NCBI GenBank assembly: GCA_011087955.1
Contig: JAALKR010000012.1
Coordinates: forward strand, 1-54,608
Source of the DNA: Oligoflexia bacterium
Lineage (GTDB): Bacteria > Bdellovibrionota > UBA1018 > CAIPTA01 > JAALKR01
DNA: 54,608 nt
Direction: 5' to 3'
Positions 52,291 to 54,608 of this stretch are shown piece by piece. The notes beneath the pieces were generated by a model that was not told where the DNA came from, ran no database searches, and was given only the letters and a program-made list of their open reading frames with translations. The translations under genes and the position numbers were made by a program. Position 1 is the first letter of the stretch. Each line of letters begins with the position of its first letter.

Positions 52291-53334
52291 TTACCACTTT
52301 CGCACCAATATTTCATATGTCACCACGGGCACACGTTCTGGGTGATCATTAGCTACAGAATCCGGATTTTCGGCAAATGAGAATTTTATGAGTACACTTC
52401 TGCTTTCGTCCCAAATTGTATCTGAGGAACGATCAATGCATGAAATATCTAGCCAACCACCAAGGCTAGCTACAATCCGATCGCCCTGCCGATGAGCGCG
52501 AGCCTCCCAATGTAAATTAACAATTTGATACCCAATGGGTTGGCGGCCGACGCGGCAATTTATACGATCAAAAAGAGCTCGACTCAGGGGCAGCGATTCT
52601 GACCCAAGCACCAAGAAAAGCTTTGCCGTAGCATTTAGGCTTGGAAAATTAAACACTTCAGCCTTTACCTCGATATCGCCAATGTTCTGATCAATGGACA
52701 TGTAGTTGAAATTGAGAAATTTTTGCACTCTCACCGCAATGTCATTTAAATAGGAATGGCTGCGTTCTCCAGTTTGGTGTCCAACTTCATGTAAGAGAAT
52801 TGACATCATTTCTAATGAACTTACAGCAACACTCCCATCGCCCTCATAGATCTGATCAATATTTATGAAGACAGGGATATCTGGTCGAAACCCAGTTTTT
52901 GCAATTCGGGTTTCTGGATCATTTTCGGAGCGGAAGAAATTTGGATACTCCTTGGAGGAAAGAAAAATTAATTTGGTTTTAAGGTCACGATTTTTGCGCG
53001 CTATCTTGCTGATCTGCAATAGAACTCCGCGATGGGATTCGTTCACTAGACATGATCGGGAGTTCAAACAAGTCGTAATAAATTGCGGCAAGGAATGATA
53101 CATATGGCTAAATTGCATTTCCCCCAGTCCTGCGCCATTGCCAATCAGGTCTCCCCGGCCCAGCAGTAGTTTCCAGTCGTCAGCCGCTACTTCCTCTAAA
53201 CTTCCTCCATTTAGAGCTTTTTCCAAGTTTACCGTGTTTAAGTTTATCGCATTCACCACCATTGGTGGGAATAGGATTGAAACAAGCAAAAAGCTTGTTA
53301 ACTTCCAGCTCTGCCAATAATAATTTAACTTCAT
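52291..53334 (-). CDS. Secreted HExxH zincin-like protein
   Basis: A 347-residue secreted protein with a clear signal peptide (hydrophobic core about 11-27, VVNA|IN cleavage). SILLHEVGHQTGERSHSYLND gives HExxH zinc ligands and a Glu base; a third ligand is not certain. The C-terminal half is beta-rich with two Cys that could form a disulfide. Its ATG overlaps the TIGR02147 stop by 4 bases, so it is in an operon with that regulator. Substrate unknown. Confidence 0.75.
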   Translation of the reverse strand: MKLNYYWQSWKLTSFLLVSILFPPMVVNAINLNTVNLEKALNGGSLEEVAADDWKLLLGRGDLIGNGAGLGEMQFSHMYHSLPQFITTCLNSRSCLVNESHRGVLLQISKIARKNRDLKTKLIFLSSKEYPNFFRSENDPETRIAKTGFRPDIPVFINIDQIYEGDGSVAVSSLEMMSILLHEVGHQTGERSHSYLNDIAVRVQKFLNFNYMSIDQNIGDIEVKAEVFNFPSLNATAKLFLVLGSESLPLSRALFDRINCRVGRQPIGYQIVNLHWEARAHRQGDRIVASLGGWLDISCIDRSSDTIWDESRSVLIKFSFAENPDSVANDHPERVPVVTYEILVRKW

Positions 53335-54197
53335 GGCTCTCCTTTATATGTGGTTTCAGTATGTGAAAAAAATTGGATATTTAATTGATAGACGGTATCC
53401 GACTTATCCATCGTAAATCGCTTATTAAAATCTTCCAGAAACTCACAAATTGCCGCTTTGGCCTGGGCTAATTTTTGAGAATCCACTGGAACCGTCACCG
53501 ACGAGACTTGCCTAAGGCCCACGGATTGCTCCTCCAATGCCTCACCTGCCCTCTGCATCATGGCATGGTGGTGTTTACGAATAGCTGCCGATGGAATATC
53601 ATTGGTCGACTTCAAGCATTCGTTTGTAACATACAAATTTCCAGCGTCATTATAGGCAACGAAACCAAGCTCCTTAAGCGTCGATAGTGCGTATTTGATT
53701 TGTGGAACAGTGACTTTTTTGCGAAGCCGTTTCCGAATCCATGCCAGGTTCTCTTCAAAATCCAGAAGGTAAATTAAATTCTTAATTACGAGAATATACC
53801 ACTCGCTTACGGCATCCATCTCTCTCGTCGATAGTGCTGGTACATTGTGTTGTTTGGCGACTAGGTTCAGGCGCTCAATAGTTAGAGAAGGGTCTGTGTC
53901 TTGTCGAGTATGCTTTTCGAGCTTTACTAGCAGCTCGAGGTATTCTTTTTCTTGCGGCTTTAATCGAAGGTCATTTGCTAGGCTGTCCATCATTTCCCGA
54001 CTCGGCAGTCTTTGTCCATTAAGGACCATTGCCAAGCTGCTAGGGGACTTATATCCTAAGCGCTTTGCCCAAGAGCTCAAGTTGGTTGAGTGATGTTGGT
54101 ATTTTCCATCCGGTAATCCAACCTTAATTAAGTAAGCTCGGTAACCCTTAAAATCGAAAATACTAAATCTGGGCTGTAATTGACTATCTAATGACAC
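53331..54197 (-). CDS. TIGR02147-family regulatory protein
   Basis: A 288-residue protein: IFDFKGYRAYLIK, the helix-turn-helix LSSWAKRLGYKSPSSLAMVLNGQR, YLELLVKLEK, a middle WYILVIKNLIYLLDF, IKYALSTLKELGFVAYNDAGNLY winged-helix-like part and the C-terminal FLEDFNKRF region. This combination defines TIGR02147, a family abundant in Bdellovibrio-like and Fibrobacter genomes and usually placed next to secreted-protein genes. It is probably a DNA-binding regulator of the following gene. Confidence 0.88.
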   Translation of the reverse strand: MSLDSQLQPRFSIFDFKGYRAYLIKVGLPDGKYQHHSTNLSSWAKRLGYKSPSSLAMVLNGQRLPSREMMDSLANDLRLKPQEKEYLELLVKLEKHTRQDTDPSLTIERLNLVAKQHNVPALSTREMDAVSEWYILVIKNLIYLLDFEENLAWIRKRLRKKVTVPQIKYALSTLKELGFVAYNDAGNLYVTNECLKSTNDIPSAAIRKHHHAMMQRAGEALEEQSVGLRQVSSVTVPVDSQKLAQAKAAICEFLEDFNKRFTMDKSDTVYQLNIQFFSHTETTYKGEP

Positions 54198-54301
54198 TCC
54201 CCTATTCCCCTTTTTTAACCATCCATAAAACTAAGGTTGGGACTTCAAGGTTACCCCCGCAGTCCCAACGTCGTACGTAAATGATGTAAGAAACTAGAAC
54301 T

Positions 54302-54547
54302 TTAGCAGCTCGGAATTACCAATTCCTTCGTGAACAGTTTGCGACGATGATAGTTACGATCATTATCGCTGTTGTCCAGATGTTCAGGACCGTCGTACAC
54401 GTCTATAGCCGGACTTAGGTCGATTGTGTATGGGTATTTGACCCAGACCGTACAGTCTCCACCGTCGCCGTCCCGTGCTTCACAACGTTCACGAGTTCCT
54501 TGGATAGCTTTCTTTACGTATACATAGCGAAGGTCAGTGCATCTCAT
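54302..54547 (-). CDS. Small Cys-containing protein, hypothetical
   Basis: An 81-residue frame with four Cys and many charged residues (ARDGDGGDCTVWVKYPYTIDL, LFTKELVIPSC). No signal peptide, family or clear ribosome-binding site is visible, and stops precede the ATG in frame. It could be the C-terminal fragment of a decayed secreted gene. Low confidence. Confidence 0.3.
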   Translation of the reverse strand: MRCTDLRYVYVKKAIQGTRERCEARDGDGGDCTVWVKYPYTIDLSPAIDVYDGPEHLDNSDNDRNYHRRKLFTKELVIPSC

Positions 54548-54608
54548 ATCATCGTATCATTACCAAGCGATTCTGACGGTACTTAACTACAAGGGGAAAC
54601 TGTCGGTC

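Overview
This window is a gene-dense stretch of chromosome from a Gram-negative bacterium. It carries lgt, mpl, several predicted outer-membrane barrels, secreted proteins with signal peptides, and no phage or plasmid backbone. A TIGR02147-family regulator coupled to a secreted protein, fused peptidase/propeller/barrel proteins and stand-alone zinc-ribbon proteins fit a predatory or environmental lineage such as Bdellovibrionota/Oligoflexia. That placement is inference, not proof. Base composition looks moderately AT-rich and is fairly even, and the glycosyltransferase block at 21-31 kb looks the most AT-rich.

Layout. 0-0.5 kb: a 13-bp tandem repeat at the window edge and a broken Rpn-type (PD-(D/E)XK transposase family) gene. 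0.5-8.3 kb: ssb, egtD, a giant peptidase/propeller/outer-membrane protein, lgt, a histidine kinase, a secreted PHB-depolymerase-like esterase and tRNA-Phe(GAA). 8.5-13.6 kb: a membrane protein, then a fatty-acid oxidation operon (thiolase, FadJ-type multifunctional enzyme, alpha-methylacyl-CoA racemase). 13.7-16.2 kb: a HupE-like metal permease with a histidine-rich tail and a gene fusing a polytopic membrane domain to an outer-membrane barrel. 16.1-19.9 kb: a folate operon (CADD-type protein, folB, fused folK-folP, folC) with overlapping genes. 19.9-31.5 kb: two radical SAM proteins, a large GT-C-like membrane protein, five family-2 glycosyltransferases (one fused to what looks like a radical-SAM-like barrel without its cysteines) and a zinc-ribbon membrane protein, probably for a surface glycan. 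31.5-36.5 kb: csaA, small membrane proteins, TerB-like, MerC-like, FmdB, a DksA with a dead zinc finger, S14, dcd and folE2. 36.6-39.6 kb: a tight three-gene operon of two LigB-type extradiol dioxygenase subunits plus an asparaginase II-like protein. 39.7-46.2 kb: tadA-gpmA-HNH, a zinc-finger DksA, an amidohydrolase, queD, hemB, and an adenosine deaminase gene broken by a perfect 20-bp tandem duplication. 46.2-54.6 kb: a LytM/M23 protein, mpl, an SDR, a DUF2071 protein, a response-regulator remnant with two in-frame stops, a membrane protein and the TIGR02147/secreted HExxH pair.

How it fits together. The window holds most of tetrahydrofolate synthesis: FolE2 makes dihydroneopterin triphosphate, FolB and FolK-FolP lead to dihydropteroate, and FolC makes dihydrofolate. 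The first gene of the folate operon is a homologue of Chlamydia CADD, reported to supply p-aminobenzoate without PabABC, so the operon reads as a complete non-canonical pABA-to-folate unit. A second theme is zinc sparing: Cys-poor DksA, zinc-free S14, FolE2 and an Asp-type HemB all lie within 11 kb. The least explained system is the LigB/LigB/asparaginase-like operon, with the radical SAM plus GT2 block second.
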